A stretch of 64,000 nucleotides of DNA, from the NCBI RefSeq assembly GCF_012272695.1, contig NZ_CP050902.1, forward strand, positions 434,001 to 498,000, given 5' to 3'. Both the position numbers and the translations under genes were made by a program. Origin of the DNA: Nocardioides sp. JQ2195 (GTDB lineage: Bacteria; Actinomycetota; Actinomycetes; Propionibacteriales; Nocardioidaceae). The notes beneath the pieces are model-generated. The model searched no databases. It was not told the DNA's origin and saw only the letters and a program-made list of their open reading frames with translations. Positions within the stretch are counted from its first letter, which is position 1. The number at the start of each line of letters is the position of its first letter. Below, in pieces: positions 32,771 to 41,417 of this stretch.

Positions 32771-34477
32771 ATGAGACTCTTCAGCAACGAGGCCGCCGAC
32801 CAGTTCGTCGCCGACGGGTGGTGGACCGGTGAGACGTGGTCCGACCGCTTCCGCCGCAACGTCACGGCGTACGCCGACCGCACCGCCATCGTCGACGCCC
32901 TGAACAAGCGCGAATTCATGGGGCAGGACCCCCTCCGCCTGACCTGGCAACAGCTCGACGCGGCCGTCGACCGGACGGCGTCCGTGCTGTTCGCCAACGG
33001 GGTCCGTGAAGGGGACCGGGTCGGCATCCAGATCCCCAACTCGGTGGAGCTGGTCGTCACCTACCTCGCCGTCAACCGGCTCGGCGCGATCCTGTCGCCC
33101 TACCCGATGCCCTACCGGCGCCACGAGATCAAGCAGCTGGCGGAGATCGCCGGGGTCAGCTCGCTGGTCACCACGGCCGGCTTCAACGGTCGCGACCTGC
33201 GCGCCGACATCACCGGGGTGGCCGACGAGATCGGTGGTGCCTCGGTCTTCGTCTGGCACTCGGACCCCGCCGACGCCACCGTGCCCCTCGACCTGGCCGC
33301 GGTGCTCGGCGACGGCGACCTCGACCCGGCGTACGTCGAGCACGTCGCGGGGATCGAGCGTCACCCCAACGACTGCTTCCTGATCATCTTCACCTCGGGC
33401 ACCACGGGCACGCCCAAGGGCGTCCCGCGCGCGTCGGGCGACTCGATGGTGGCGGCCTTCTCCCTGGCGGAGTCGCCGAACCTGACCTTCGAGGACACCA
33501 TCATCAACCCGATGCCGATGGTCAACGCCGGCAGCATCGCCGGCATCTTCCTGCCCTGGCTGGTCACGGGCTGCACGCTCGTGCAGCACCAGCCGTTCAG
33601 CCTCGAGGTCTTCGCCCAGCAGATCGAGCAGGAGCAGGTGGCCTACAGCGTCGTCGCGCCGACCACCCTCAACGACATGGTCAACGGTGACCTGTTCTCC
33701 CGCTACGACCTGTCCTCGCTGCGGACCCTGGGCTCCGGCTCGGCCCCGATCAACGGCTGGGTCATCGAGAAGCTGGAGAAGGAGCACGGTGTCGAGGTGA
33801 TCAACTTCTTCGGCGCCACCGAGGGCATGCAGATGACCGCCGACCGCGACACCGTGCCCGACCCCGCCCTGCGTGGTCGCTCCATCCCGCTGCCCGGCAG
33901 CCCACGCTTCCAGTGGCGCACCCGGCTGAGCCGGGAGACCCGGATCAAGCTGGTCGACCTCGAGACCGGCGAGCTGATCACCGAGCCCGGCGTGCCCGGC
34001 GAGCTCCGGGTCAAGTCACCCAACCTGTTCTCCGGCTATCTCCACCAGGTCGAGAACCCCTTCGACGACGAGGGCTACTACTGCTCGGGTGACGTGTTCG
34101 AGCTCTCCACCGAGCAGCCCGACATACTGGTGCACGTCGACCGCAAGAAGGACCTGATCATCCGCGGCGGTGTGAACATCTCGGCCGCCGAGATCGAGTC
34201 GCTGCTGACCTCTCACCCCAAGGTGGCCGAGGTGGCGGCCGTGGGCCGCAAGGACGAGCGCCTCGGCGAGCGGACCTGCGTCTTCGTCGTGCCCCGCAAC
34301 CTCGAGGACCCGCCGGAGCTCACCGAGCTGGTCGACCACCTCAACTCCCTGGGGGTCGCCAAGTTCAAGCTGCCGGAGTTCCTCGAGATCACGCCCGTGC
34401 TGCCGCGCAACCCGTCCGGCAAGGTGCTCAAGCGGGAGCTGCGCGGCCGCATCAACGAGACCGCCAGCGCCATCTGA
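32771..34477 (+). CDS. Acyl-CoA synthetase (AMP-binding, class I adenylate-forming)
   Basis: The 568-residue ligase has the P-loop IIFTSGTTGTPKGVPR, FGATEG, YYCSGDVFEL and the hinge DLIIRGGVNISAAEIESLL, and ends with the catalytic Lys in PRNPSGKVLKREL. It should activate a carboxylic acid with ATP and CoA. No membrane or peroxisomal signal is present. The acid may be imported by the ABC system at 42535 or be the product of the oxygenase upstream. The start ATG 32771 is 13 bp after the oxygenase stop with only a weak RBS. Confidence 0.9.
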   Translation: MRLFSNEAADQFVADGWWTGETWSDRFRRNVTAYADRTAIVDALNKREFMGQDPLRLTWQQLDAAVDRTASVLFANGVREGDRVGIQIPNSVELVVTYLAVNRLGAILSPYPMPYRRHEIKQLAEIAGVSSLVTTAGFNGRDLRADITGVADEIGGASVFVWHSDPADATVPLDLAAVLGDGDLDPAYVEHVAGIERHPNDCFLIIFTSGTTGTPKGVPRASGDSMVAAFSLAESPNLTFEDTIINPMPMVNAGSIAGIFLPWLVTGCTLVQHQPFSLEVFAQQIEQEQVAYSVVAPTTLNDMVNGDLFSRYDLSSLRTLGSGSAPINGWVIEKLEKEHGVEVINFFGATEGMQMTADRDTVPDPALRGRSIPLPGSPRFQWRTRLSRETRIKLVDLETGELITEPGVPGELRVKSPNLFSGYLHQVENPFDDEGYYCSGDVFELSTEQPDILVHVDRKKDLIIRGGVNISAAEIESLLTSHPKVAEVAAVGRKDERLGERTCVFVVPRNLEDPPELTELVDHLNSLGVAKFKLPEFLEITPVLPRNPSGKVLKRELRGRINETASAI

Positions 34478-34570
34478 TCCACGGCGCGTGCCTGCCTCGC
34501 CGACTGCCTCGCCACCCGTCTTGTCGACCGCCCGACCACCCATCACCGTCACCAGTCAAGGAGCAATCCC

Positions 34571-35275
34571 GTGACCACGTCCCTCCCCGAACTGCGCCAG
34601 ATCGTCCTCCTGTCCAACGACCTCGAGGGCACGCTGGGCCAGCTCCGCACGCACCTCGGGGTGCCGTCCGGGTTCCGTGACGTCGAGGGGATGAGGAAGG
34701 TCGGCTTCAACCACGAGGTGGTCGGTTTCGACCGCACCTACGTCGAGGTGTGCGAGCCGCACGACCCGGAGTCGCCACTGGCCAGGAAGACCGCGGCCAA
34801 GGGCGACTCGGGCTTCATGGTGGTGGTCCAGGTGGCCGACGGCGACCAGCTCCGTGAGCGCGCCGGTGAGCTCGAGCTGAAGCCGATCGTCGACAAGCTC
34901 CACCACGGCAACCCGCTGAGCCAGTGGCACCCGCGCGACTTCGGCACGCTCGCCGAGTTCGACGAGATCCGTCCGGCGACCAGCTGGCACTTCGCCCCCG
35001 ACGTCTACGACGCTCGCAGCACCTCCGTCGTCCGGGACCTCAGCGCGGTCCGCATCTCCGTGTCCGAGCCGGCCGACTTCGCCCAGCGCTGGGCCACCGT
35101 CACCGGCGGCACGGTCAACGACGACGGGACGTCCGTGGTCCTCTCCGGCCGCACCGTCCACTTCGTCGACCAGCCCGAGATGCGTGGCCTCACCACGGTC
35201 GAGCTGGAGGCCGCTGACCGTGATCGCGCCGGCGAGGTGCACCGGATCAGCGGCGTCGACTTCGTCCTCGTCTGA
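34571..35275 (+). CDS. VOC-like (glyoxalase/dioxygenase fold) protein
   Basis: The 234-residue protein has two babbab-like halves: LRQIVLLSNDLEGTLGQLRTHLGV..FDRTYVEVCEP, and VVRDLSAVRISVSEPADFAQRWATVTGG..VHFVDQP. This resembles vicinal-oxygen-chelate proteins. Metal ligands are not clear-cut, so extradiol dioxygenase, epimerase or binding roles are all possible. It starts at GTG 34571 after CAAGGAGCAA. It lies between the acyl-CoA ligase and the quinone reductase in the same run. Confidence 0.7.
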   Translation: MTTSLPELRQIVLLSNDLEGTLGQLRTHLGVPSGFRDVEGMRKVGFNHEVVGFDRTYVEVCEPHDPESPLARKTAAKGDSGFMVVVQVADGDQLRERAGELELKPIVDKLHHGNPLSQWHPRDFGTLAEFDEIRPATSWHFAPDVYDARSTSVVRDLSAVRISVSEPADFAQRWATVTGGTVNDDGTSVVLSGRTVHFVDQPEMRGLTTVELEAADRDRAGEVHRISGVDFVLV

Positions 35276-35303
35276 CCCACACTCCACGCACAAGGAGAGC
35301 CCG

Positions 35304-36293
35304 ATGCAGGCTTGGCAGGTCACCCAGCACGGCGAGGCCACCGTTGCGATGGAGCGCCGCGAGGTCCCGACGCCCGAGCCCGCGGCCGGCCAGGTGCTGA
35401 TCCGGGTCGCCGCGACCCCGATGAACTTCCCCGACGTCCTGATGTCGCGTGGCGTCTACCAGATCAAGCCGGAGCTGCCCTTCATCAGCGGCATCGAGAC
35501 CGCCGGCACCGTGGTCGCCTGTGGCCAGGGCGTCACCGGATTCACCGCCGGTGACCGGGTCTTCGGGCTCACCGACCTTCCCGACGGCGGGTTCGCCGAG
35601 CTGGCCCTGCTCGACGCCGCGGTCACCTTCCCCGTCCCCGAGGGCCTCGGCGACGCGCAGGCGGCTTCGCTCTTCGTCGGCTACCAGACCAGCTGGTTCG
35701 CCCTGCACCGCCGGGCCCGGATCCAGCCGGGGGAGACCCTGCTCGTGCACGCGGCCGCCGGGGGCGTCGGCAGCGCAGCCGTCGAGCTCGGCAAGGCAGC
35801 CGGGGCCCGGGTCGTGGCCGTCGTGGGCGGGCCGGAGAAGGCAGCCGCAGCGAAGGCGCTCGGCGCCGACGTCGTCGTCGATCGCCACACCGAGGACTTC
35901 GTCGAGGTCGTCAACACCCTCACCGAGGGCCGGGGCGCCGACGTGGTCTACGACCCGGTGGGCGGCGACACCTACACCCGCTCGACCAAGTGCATCGCGT
36001 TCGAGGGCCGGATCGTGCTGGTCGGCTTCGCCGGCGGCGAGATCCAGTCCGCGCGTCTCAACCACGCGCTGATCAAGAACTACTCGATCCTCGGGTTCGT
36101 GTGGGGCCGCTATCGCAGGACCCACGCCGACCTGGTCCGCGAGTGCAACGCCGATCTCGCCCGTCTGGTGGCCGAGGGCAGGATCAGCCCGCTGGTCGGC
36201 GAGCGAGTGCCGTTCGCCGAGATCCCGGCCGCTCTCGAGCGGTTGGCCGCGGGCAGGAATATCGGCCGCCTCGTGTTCGTGGCCGACGCGTGA
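35304..36293 (+). CDS. Zinc-independent MDR quinone oxidoreductase/enoyl reductase
   Basis: This 329-residue MDR protein lacks the catalytic zinc cysteines. It has MNFPDVLMSRGVYQ, FISGIETAGTV and the NADPH-binding VHAAAGGVGSAAVELGKAAGARVVAVVG. The C-terminus NIGRLVFV is typical of NADPH:quinone oxidoreductase-like and enoyl-thioester reductases. It likely reduces a conjugated double bond in the pathway. RBS AAGGAGAG precedes ATG 35304; its TGA overlaps the next gene's GTG by 4 bp. Confidence 0.85.
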   Translation: MQAWQVTQHGEATVAMERREVPTPEPAAGQVLIRVAATPMNFPDVLMSRGVYQIKPELPFISGIETAGTVVACGQGVTGFTAGDRVFGLTDLPDGGFAELALLDAAVTFPVPEGLGDAQAASLFVGYQTSWFALHRRARIQPGETLLVHAAAGGVGSAAVELGKAAGARVVAVVGGPEKAAAAKALGADVVVDRHTEDFVEVVNTLTEGRGADVVYDPVGGDTYTRSTKCIAFEGRIVLVGFAGGEIQSARLNHALIKNYSILGFVWGRYRRTHADLVRECNADLARLVAEGRISPLVGERVPFAEIPAALERLAAGRNIGRLVFVADA

Positions 36294-36742
36294 ACGGCCG
36301 GTCGCCGAGCGCCTCGTCGGACCACTCGACGTACGACGTGCCGCTCGAGGTGCGCTGGTGGGACCAGGACCTGCTCGGGCACGTCAACCACGTGATGATC
36401 GTGGGCTACCTCGCCGAGGCCAGGACCCGCTGGCTGCACCGCGACGCGGTGGCGCAGGGGGTCGACGCCTTCGCCCACCCGCGGATCGTGGTGCGCCTCG
36501 AGATCGACTACGTCAGCGGCGTGACCGCCGGGCGGCCCCTCATCGTGACGATGCACGGCACCCGGATCGGCGGCGGGTCCTTCACCGTTGCCTATCGCGG
36601 GCACCAGGACGGGGTCACCGCGTTCCGCGCCTCGACGGTCCTCGTGCCGACATCCGGCGACGGCTCGACCCGCAAGGTCAGCGCGCAGGAGCGTGACTAC
36701 CTCGCCGGGTTCGCCGCGGCCTCCGCGGCCGTTGCCGGCTGA
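36290..36742 (+). CDS. Hotdog-fold acyl-CoA thioesterase (4HBT/YbgC-like)
   Basis: A 150-residue protein with EVRWWDQDLLGHVNHVMIVGYLAEAR, the 4-hydroxybenzoyl-CoA thioesterase signature in which the Asp in WDQDLLGHVN is catalytic. It releases free acids from acyl-CoAs, perhaps as a relief valve for the pathway. GTG 36290 overlaps the reductase stop. Its last 46 bp overlap the 3' end of the convergent MFS gene. Confidence 0.82.
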   Translation: MNGRSPSASSDHSTYDVPLEVRWWDQDLLGHVNHVMIVGYLAEARTRWLHRDAVAQGVDAFAHPRIVVRLEIDYVSGVTAGRPLIVTMHGTRIGGGSFTVAYRGHQDGVTAFRASTVLVPTSGDGSTRKVSAQERDYLAGFAAASAAVAG

Positions 36743-37962
36743 CCCACGGCAGCTCCGGCCCGGATCCGGCTTGGCCGGCACAGCACGGCTCCCACGGCCG
36801 TGATCGCGGCGATGGCCGACAGTGCCGCCTCGACCGAGACGTAGTCGGCCAGCAGACCGTCCAGCGCACCGGCGAGCGGTCGCGAGCCGATGAAGCCCAT
36901 CAGCCAGTAGGCCATCACGCGCCCGCGGACGTGGTCGGGACAGGCCTCGTGGAGCAGCGTGGTCAGGCTGGTCAGTGACAGTGTCATCCCGACGCCGCCG
37001 AGTGCGAAGCCCGCCATCGCCAACCAGGTGGTGGAGCTGACTGCGAGCAGCACGAGGCTGGCCGCCATCGTGGCCAGGCCCAACGGGGCGAGCCCGTGGT
37101 CGTGGAGCCTGCTCCGCAACAGCCTGAGGAACGCGAAGCCCAGGGCGGAGCCGACCCCGAAGACCGAGCCGAGCCAGCCGACCAGGGCTGCTCCTCCACC
37201 GAGGTCGTCGGCGATCGACGGGGTCAGCGTCATCGAGGGGTCGGCGCCGAAGCCGACCGCGGTGACGCCGAGCAACAGGGTGGCCACCACGCGGTTGCGG
37301 CGGACGAACTGCCAGCCGGCGCGGATCGAGCTGTCGCCGTCGGCGCTCGGCGTCGGGTCGGGGACCTTGATCAGCCACATCGCGGCCGCGAAGGAGAGAC
37401 TGCCGGCGCCGGCAACCAGGAGGGCCGGGCCGACGCCCAGGGTGGAATAGATGATGGCGCCGATCGCGGGGGCCGCGGCCCGGGCCACCAGAAGCGGCAT
37501 GGAGTTCAGCGCGACGGCGTCGGCGAGCTCCTCCGGGCGGACCAGGGAGGGCACGATCGACTGGATGGCCGGCCCGCCGGTCACCAGCCCGAGGCCGACG
37601 CACAGGGAGCTGAGGAGGATTGCCGCCGGGTGCACCTCGTCGACCAGGAAGACCCCCACGGCCAGGCCGACCGAGCCGACGGCGCTGAGGATGCGGCCCG
37701 CGACGATCTGTCGCTTGACGTTGCCGCGGTCGGCCGTTGCTCCAGCAATGGGAGTGAACAGGAGCTGCGGGAGGAACTGCGCGGCGGTGACGGCGCCGAC
37801 GAAGAGTGCCGACTCGGTGATCTCGAACGCCAGGATCGCGACGACCACGCTGTGCACCCAGATCCCCACGGTCCACAGGATCTTGCCCCAGAAGTAGGGC
37901 CCGAACGGGGCGCTGAACAGCAGGGGTCCCCATCCCCGGGACGTGGCGGGCGAGTCGGGCAT
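36697..37962 (-). CDS. MFS transporter (DHA3/EntS-like exporter)
   Basis: The 421-residue protein has about twelve TM helices, starting PYFWGKILWTVGIWVHSVVVAILAFEI. The A-motif-like GATADRGNVKRQIVAGRIL follows TM2, and there is a conserved GGPAIQSIVPSLV stretch. The pattern resembles the DHA3 family of EntS/MFS exporters. It may export a pathway product or toxic intermediate. The gene converges on the thioesterase gene with a 46-bp overlap, so both 3' ends share DNA. Confidence 0.82.
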   Translation of the reverse strand: MPDSPATSRGWGPLLFSAPFGPYFWGKILWTVGIWVHSVVVAILAFEITESALFVGAVTAAQFLPQLLFTPIAGATADRGNVKRQIVAGRILSAVGSVGLAVGVFLVDEVHPAAILLSSLCVGLGLVTGGPAIQSIVPSLVRPEELADAVALNSMPLLVARAAAPAIGAIIYSTLGVGPALLVAGAGSLSFAAAMWLIKVPDPTPSADGDSSIRAGWQFVRRNRVVATLLLGVTAVGFGADPSMTLTPSIADDLGGGAALVGWLGSVFGVGSALGFAFLRLLRSRLHDHGLAPLGLATMAASLVLLAVSSTTWLAMAGFALGGVGMTLSLTSLTTLLHEACPDHVRGRVMAYWLMGFIGSRPLAGALDGLLADYVSVEAALSAIAAITAVGAVLCRPSRIRAGAAVGQPATAAEAAANPAR

Positions 37963-38084
37963 GGAGTCTCCTGGGGTGAGCAGTGCCCGCTGCGGATGCG
38001 ACTGCTTCGACCCGACAGGCTGGCTGAGAGTCAGGGTCGACGGCGGCGCGGCACCGGAATAGAGTGTGCTGCGAACAGTAGATT

Positions 38085-38096
38085 ACTATGAGTTTC
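38085..38096 (-). promoter_or_regulatory. Inverted copy of the AACTCATAGT element
   Basis: On the minus strand GAAACTCATAGT lies between the MFS gene and the divergent reductase gene, matching the core of the 29005 and 40171 promoters. No -35 at the matching distance is seen here, so it may be an operator alone. Confidence 0.4.
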
Positions 38097-38118
38097 AAAG
38101 TCAGTGAAGGGTTTTGAG

Positions 38119-39171
38119 ATGGCCGGTGGTGCCGCCCCCTGGGAAGTTCGCCTTGCCCGGATCCCAGGTGCTCGGATCGAGCCCGACGACTTCGCCCTGA
38201 CCGAGGGTGTGGCGCCCGAGCCGGCGGCAGGTGAAGTCGTCGTGCGCACCGAGGCCATCGGCCTGAACGCCGGTCTCCGCCATCGCCTCGGCACCGGGCG
38301 CTCCACGACGCTGGGGCCGGCGCTCGGCATCGGTGACGTGCCACGCAGCGACGGTGTCGCCACCGTGGTCGCGTCGAGCGACCCCGACCTGCCCGAGGGC
38401 AGCCGGGTCGTGGGCATGTTGCCCTGGGCCGGGCTGGCCGCGATGCCGGCGTCCGACGTCCGCCTCGTCAGTCCGGAGCTCTCGGCCGACGAGCTGCTGA
38501 CGATCCGGGGGCATGTCGGGCTCACCGCCCATGTCGCGCTGAAACGGGTCGGCGACCTGGCGCCGGGGGAGACCGTGTGGATCTCTGCTGCGGCTGGTGG
38601 TGTCGGCTCGTGTGCCGTCCAGTTCGCCAAGCTGCTCGGTGGCAACGTCATCGCCAGCGCGGGTGGCACCGAGCGCATGGGCTTCCTGGCCGACGAGCTC
38701 GGCGTCGACCACGCGCTGGACCGCCGCGGATCGCTGTCCGAGCAGCTGGACGCTGCGGCGCCCGACGGCATCGACCTCTATCTCGACCTGGTCGGCGGGG
38801 ACCACCTCGAGCTCGCCCTCACCCGCCTGAGGGAACGAGGCCGTGCGGTGCTCGTCGGCCGCACCGCTGCCCACCTCTCCGACACGATCACGCTCGACCA
38901 CCCGACGATGATCCGCTCCCGCCAGTCCGTGCTGGGCATGTCGGTCACCGACTTCCCCGACGCCCTGCCCGACCTCACCGAGCTCGTCGACGGTGCCGCC
39001 GGGGGGCTGAGGAGCGTGGCCACCCGGTGGCAGGGCGCCGGCAGTCTCGGTGCGGCGTTCTCCGCCCTCTTCCGGGGTCAGGTGCTCGGCCGTGCGATCG
39101 TCGAGGTCGGCAACGGGGCCTCCGGAAGTCTCAGCAGTCCCGAACCAACGCACCACGAGAGGACGATGTGA
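38119..39171 (+). CDS. NADP-dependent MDR oxidoreductase (CurA/LTB4DH-like)
   Basis: A protein of about 350 residues with ALTEGVAPEPAAGEVVVRTEAIGLN and the cofactor loop WISAAAGGVGSCAVQFAKLLGGNVIASAGG. It also has YLDLVGGDHLELAL and GRAVLVGR, as in curcumin/prostaglandin reductase-like MDRs. It probably reduces an alpha,beta-unsaturated ketone or enoyl group. ATG 38119 has AAGGG eight bases upstream; GTG 38104 is an alternative. Its TGA overlaps the regulator's ATG (TGATG). Confidence 0.83.
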   Translation: MAGGAAPWEVRLARIPGARIEPDDFALTEGVAPEPAAGEVVVRTEAIGLNAGLRHRLGTGRSTTLGPALGIGDVPRSDGVATVVASSDPDLPEGSRVVGMLPWAGLAAMPASDVRLVSPELSADELLTIRGHVGLTAHVALKRVGDLAPGETVWISAAAGGVGSCAVQFAKLLGGNVIASAGGTERMGFLADELGVDHALDRRGSLSEQLDAAAPDGIDLYLDLVGGDHLELALTRLRERGRAVLVGRTAAHLSDTITLDHPTMIRSRQSVLGMSVTDFPDALPDLTELVDGAAGGLRSVATRWQGAGSLGAAFSALFRGQVLGRAIVEVGNGASGSLSSPEPTHHERTM

Positions 39172-40109
39172 TGGCCAGCTCGCCGAGCGAGGCGCGATCG
39201 ATCGACGGCCCGAGCCGCACCGGAACGGCGCTGGGAATCATCTGCGACCACTGGAGCCTGCTGATCATCCAGCGGATCTTCCTGGGCGAGCGCCGCTTCC
39301 AGGACATCCGTGAGCGGATCGGTGTCTCCGACTCGATCCTGGCCGACCGGCTCAAGCGGCTGACCGAGAACGGCGTGCTGGTGAAGACGCCCTACAACGA
39401 GGGCCGGGTGCGCTACGAGTACCGCCTGACCCGTGCCGGCACCGCGACCTGGCGCATCTATGTGGCGGCGTACATGTGGGAGCGCAAGTGGCTCGATCGC
39501 GGCGAGGGCCCCAAGCCCGAGCTGCGCCACCTCACCTGCGGCGAGCTGGCGGACCCCCGAGTGGTCTGCGCGAAGTGCGACCTGCCGGTGACCGGCGGCG
39601 ACCTGACGCCGGTGAACACCAGCCGGACGCTGGGCTACGTCGGCTCGGCGCCGCGACGGCACCGGCAATCACGCACCCTGCAGCGGGTGACGAACCACGG
39701 TCTCTTCCCGGACACCATGGAGCTGCTCGGCGATCGCTGGAACACCGCGATCGTCGCCACCGCCGTGATCGGGATGAAGCGATTCACCGACCTGGAGCGC
39801 TTCCTCGGCATTCCACCCACCGTGCTCTCGGCGCGGCTGACCCGCCTGGTCGAGCTCGAGGTGCTGCGCCCCGAGGTGCTCGTGGGTGGCGGTCGCACCG
39901 TCTACCGGCTGACCCGCAAGGGTGCCGGCTTCGGGATGGTGCTCATGCAGATCGTGCGGTGGAGCGACGAGCACGTCGGTGCAGACGCGCACAAGTCGCT
40001 GGAGATCACCCATGACCCGTGCGGACGACTGCTGCTGCCGGACTTCGTCTGTGGGCACTGCTCGCAGCGGTTGAAGCGCAGCGAAGTGCAGTTCGAACTT
40101 GTCGATTGA
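39171..40109 (+). CDS. Double-domain HxlR family transcriptional regulator
   Basis: The 312 residues hold two HxlR winged-helix units in tandem. Unit 1 has LGIICDHWSLLIIQRIFLGERRFQDIRERIGVSDSILADRLKRL; unit 2 has MELLGDRWNTAIVATAVIGMKRFTDLERFLGIPPTVLSARLTRL. Each is followed by a small Cys-pair region (CAKCDLPV and CGHCSQRL) that looks zinc-ribbon-like. HxlR proteins normally have one domain of about 110 residues and work as dimers; here one chain carries both. It is coupled to the upstream reductase and sits beside the promoter at 40171, a likely target. Confidence 0.85.
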   Translation: MASSPSEARSIDGPSRTGTALGIICDHWSLLIIQRIFLGERRFQDIRERIGVSDSILADRLKRLTENGVLVKTPYNEGRVRYEYRLTRAGTATWRIYVAAYMWERKWLDRGEGPKPELRHLTCGELADPRVVCAKCDLPVTGGDLTPVNTSRTLGYVGSAPRRHRQSRTLQRVTNHGLFPDTMELLGDRWNTAIVATAVIGMKRFTDLERFLGIPPTVLSARLTRLVELEVLRPEVLVGGGRTVYRLTRKGAGFGMVLMQIVRWSDEHVGADAHKSLEITHDPCGRLLLPDFVCGHCSQRLKRSEVQFELVD

Positions 40110-40170
40110 GACCTACGACTTCTGAATTGATATCAGATGAGACGGATGGAAATAACTGACTAAGCAAGGC

Positions 40171-40199
40171 TTGACGAGACTAACTTCGTAACTCATAGT
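40171..40199 (+). promoter_or_regulatory. Sigma-70-type promoter with shared catabolic element (thiolase), leaderless
   Basis: TTGACG (40171-40176), 17-bp spacer, CATAGT (40194-40199). CTTCGTAACTCATAGT is identical to the ech promoter at 29018-29033. GTG 40206 begins seven positions after the -10, so the thiolase mRNA is probably leaderless. Confidence 0.65.
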
Positions 40200-40205
40200 G
40201 AATGT

Positions 40206-41417
40206 GTGACCCATGACGCATTCATCTATGAAGCCATCCGCACGCCGCGGGGCAAGGCCACCCCCACGGGCGGGTTGGCCCAGCACTCGTCGATCGACCT
40301 CGTCGTCCTGCTGCTGCAGGAGCTCGCCAAGCGCGTGGACCTGGATCCGGCCGGCGTGGACGACGTCGTGCTCGGCGCCGCGCGCCAGCACTTCGACCAA
40401 GGGTCGAACATCGCCCGGGTTGCGCCGCTGATGGCCGGTTGGCCGGAGAGCGTGCCGGGCGCCACGATCAGCCGCGCCTGCGCCTCCGGGCTCGAGGCGC
40501 TCAACACCGCGGTGGCGCGGGTCAAGGCCGACGATGCATCGCTGATCGTCTCCGGGGGAGTGGAGTCCCTCTCCCGGGTCCCGATGTTCTCCGAGAACAG
40601 CCCGCTGTGGAACGACCCCGAGGTGATCAACACGGTCGGTGCGGTCCACATGGGCATCGCCGCCGACGTGGTGGCCACCCAGGAGGGCTTCCAGCGCGAG
40701 GAGCTCGACGCGTTCGGGCTGCGCACCCAGCAGCTGGCCGCGCAGGCCCAGGCCGACGGTCGCTTCGCGCGCTCGCTGGTGCCGGTCCCCTCGAAGGACG
40801 GCAGCTCGGTGCTCGACCGCGACGAGCAGGTGCGCCCGCAGACCACACTGGAGCAGCTGGCCGCGCTCGAGCCGGCCTTCGTGGAGCGGGGCGCCGACGG
40901 GCAGGACGTGATCGCGTTGTCCCGCTTCCCCGAGGTCGGCGCGATCCGCCACCTGCACACCCGTGGCACCTCGCCCTCCCTGGCCGACGGGGCCGGCCTG
41001 ATCCTGGTCGGCGACGAGGCGGCCGGGCAGCGCCTGGGCCTCAGGCCTCGGGCGCGGGTCGTCGCCTCCGCCGCCCGCGCGGTCAACCCGGTGCAGATGC
41101 TCACCGCCGGGCAGGATGCCACCGCCGCCGTGGTTGAGAAGGCCGGGCTCTCGCTCGACGACATCGACCGCTTCGAGTTCGCCGAGGCGTTCAGCGCGCT
41201 GTGCCTGCGCTTCCAGCGCGACCTCAAGGTCGGCGACGACCGCTTCAACGTCAACGGCGGGACCATCGCCGTCGGGCACGCCTTCGGCGCCACCGGACCG
41301 TTCCTGGTCGCCAACCTGATCGACGAGCTCGAGCGCTGCGGTGGCCGCTACGGCGTGGCCAGCATCAGCGGTGCCGCCGGCATCGGTGTGGCCACGCTCG
41401 TCGAGCGGGTGCAGTGA
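40206..41417 (+). CDS. Acetyl-CoA C-acyltransferase (thiolase) with Cys-to-Ser at the second active site
   Basis: A 403-residue thiolase with the nucleophile in SRACASGLEALNTA and the His in VGHAFGATGPFLVA. The C-terminal loop, usually LCIGGGxG, reads SISGAAGIG after GRYGVA. Aligning residue by residue, the acid/base Cys is Ser. The enzyme may have altered activity (condensing, hydrolytic or weak thiolysis) or be specialised. The start is GTG 40206. The stop overlaps the next ATG (TGATG), so it is co-translated with the flavin oxidoreductase. Confidence 0.88.
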   Translation: MTHDAFIYEAIRTPRGKATPTGGLAQHSSIDLVVLLLQELAKRVDLDPAGVDDVVLGAARQHFDQGSNIARVAPLMAGWPESVPGATISRACASGLEALNTAVARVKADDASLIVSGGVESLSRVPMFSENSPLWNDPEVINTVGAVHMGIAADVVATQEGFQREELDAFGLRTQQLAAQAQADGRFARSLVPVPSKDGSSVLDRDEQVRPQTTLEQLAALEPAFVERGADGQDVIALSRFPEVGAIRHLHTRGTSPSLADGAGLILVGDEAAGQRLGLRPRARVVASAARAVNPVQMLTAGQDATAAVVEKAGLSLDDIDRFEFAEAFSALCLRFQRDLKVGDDRFNVNGGTIAVGHAFGATGPFLVANLIDELERCGGRYGVASISGAAGIGVATLVERVQ

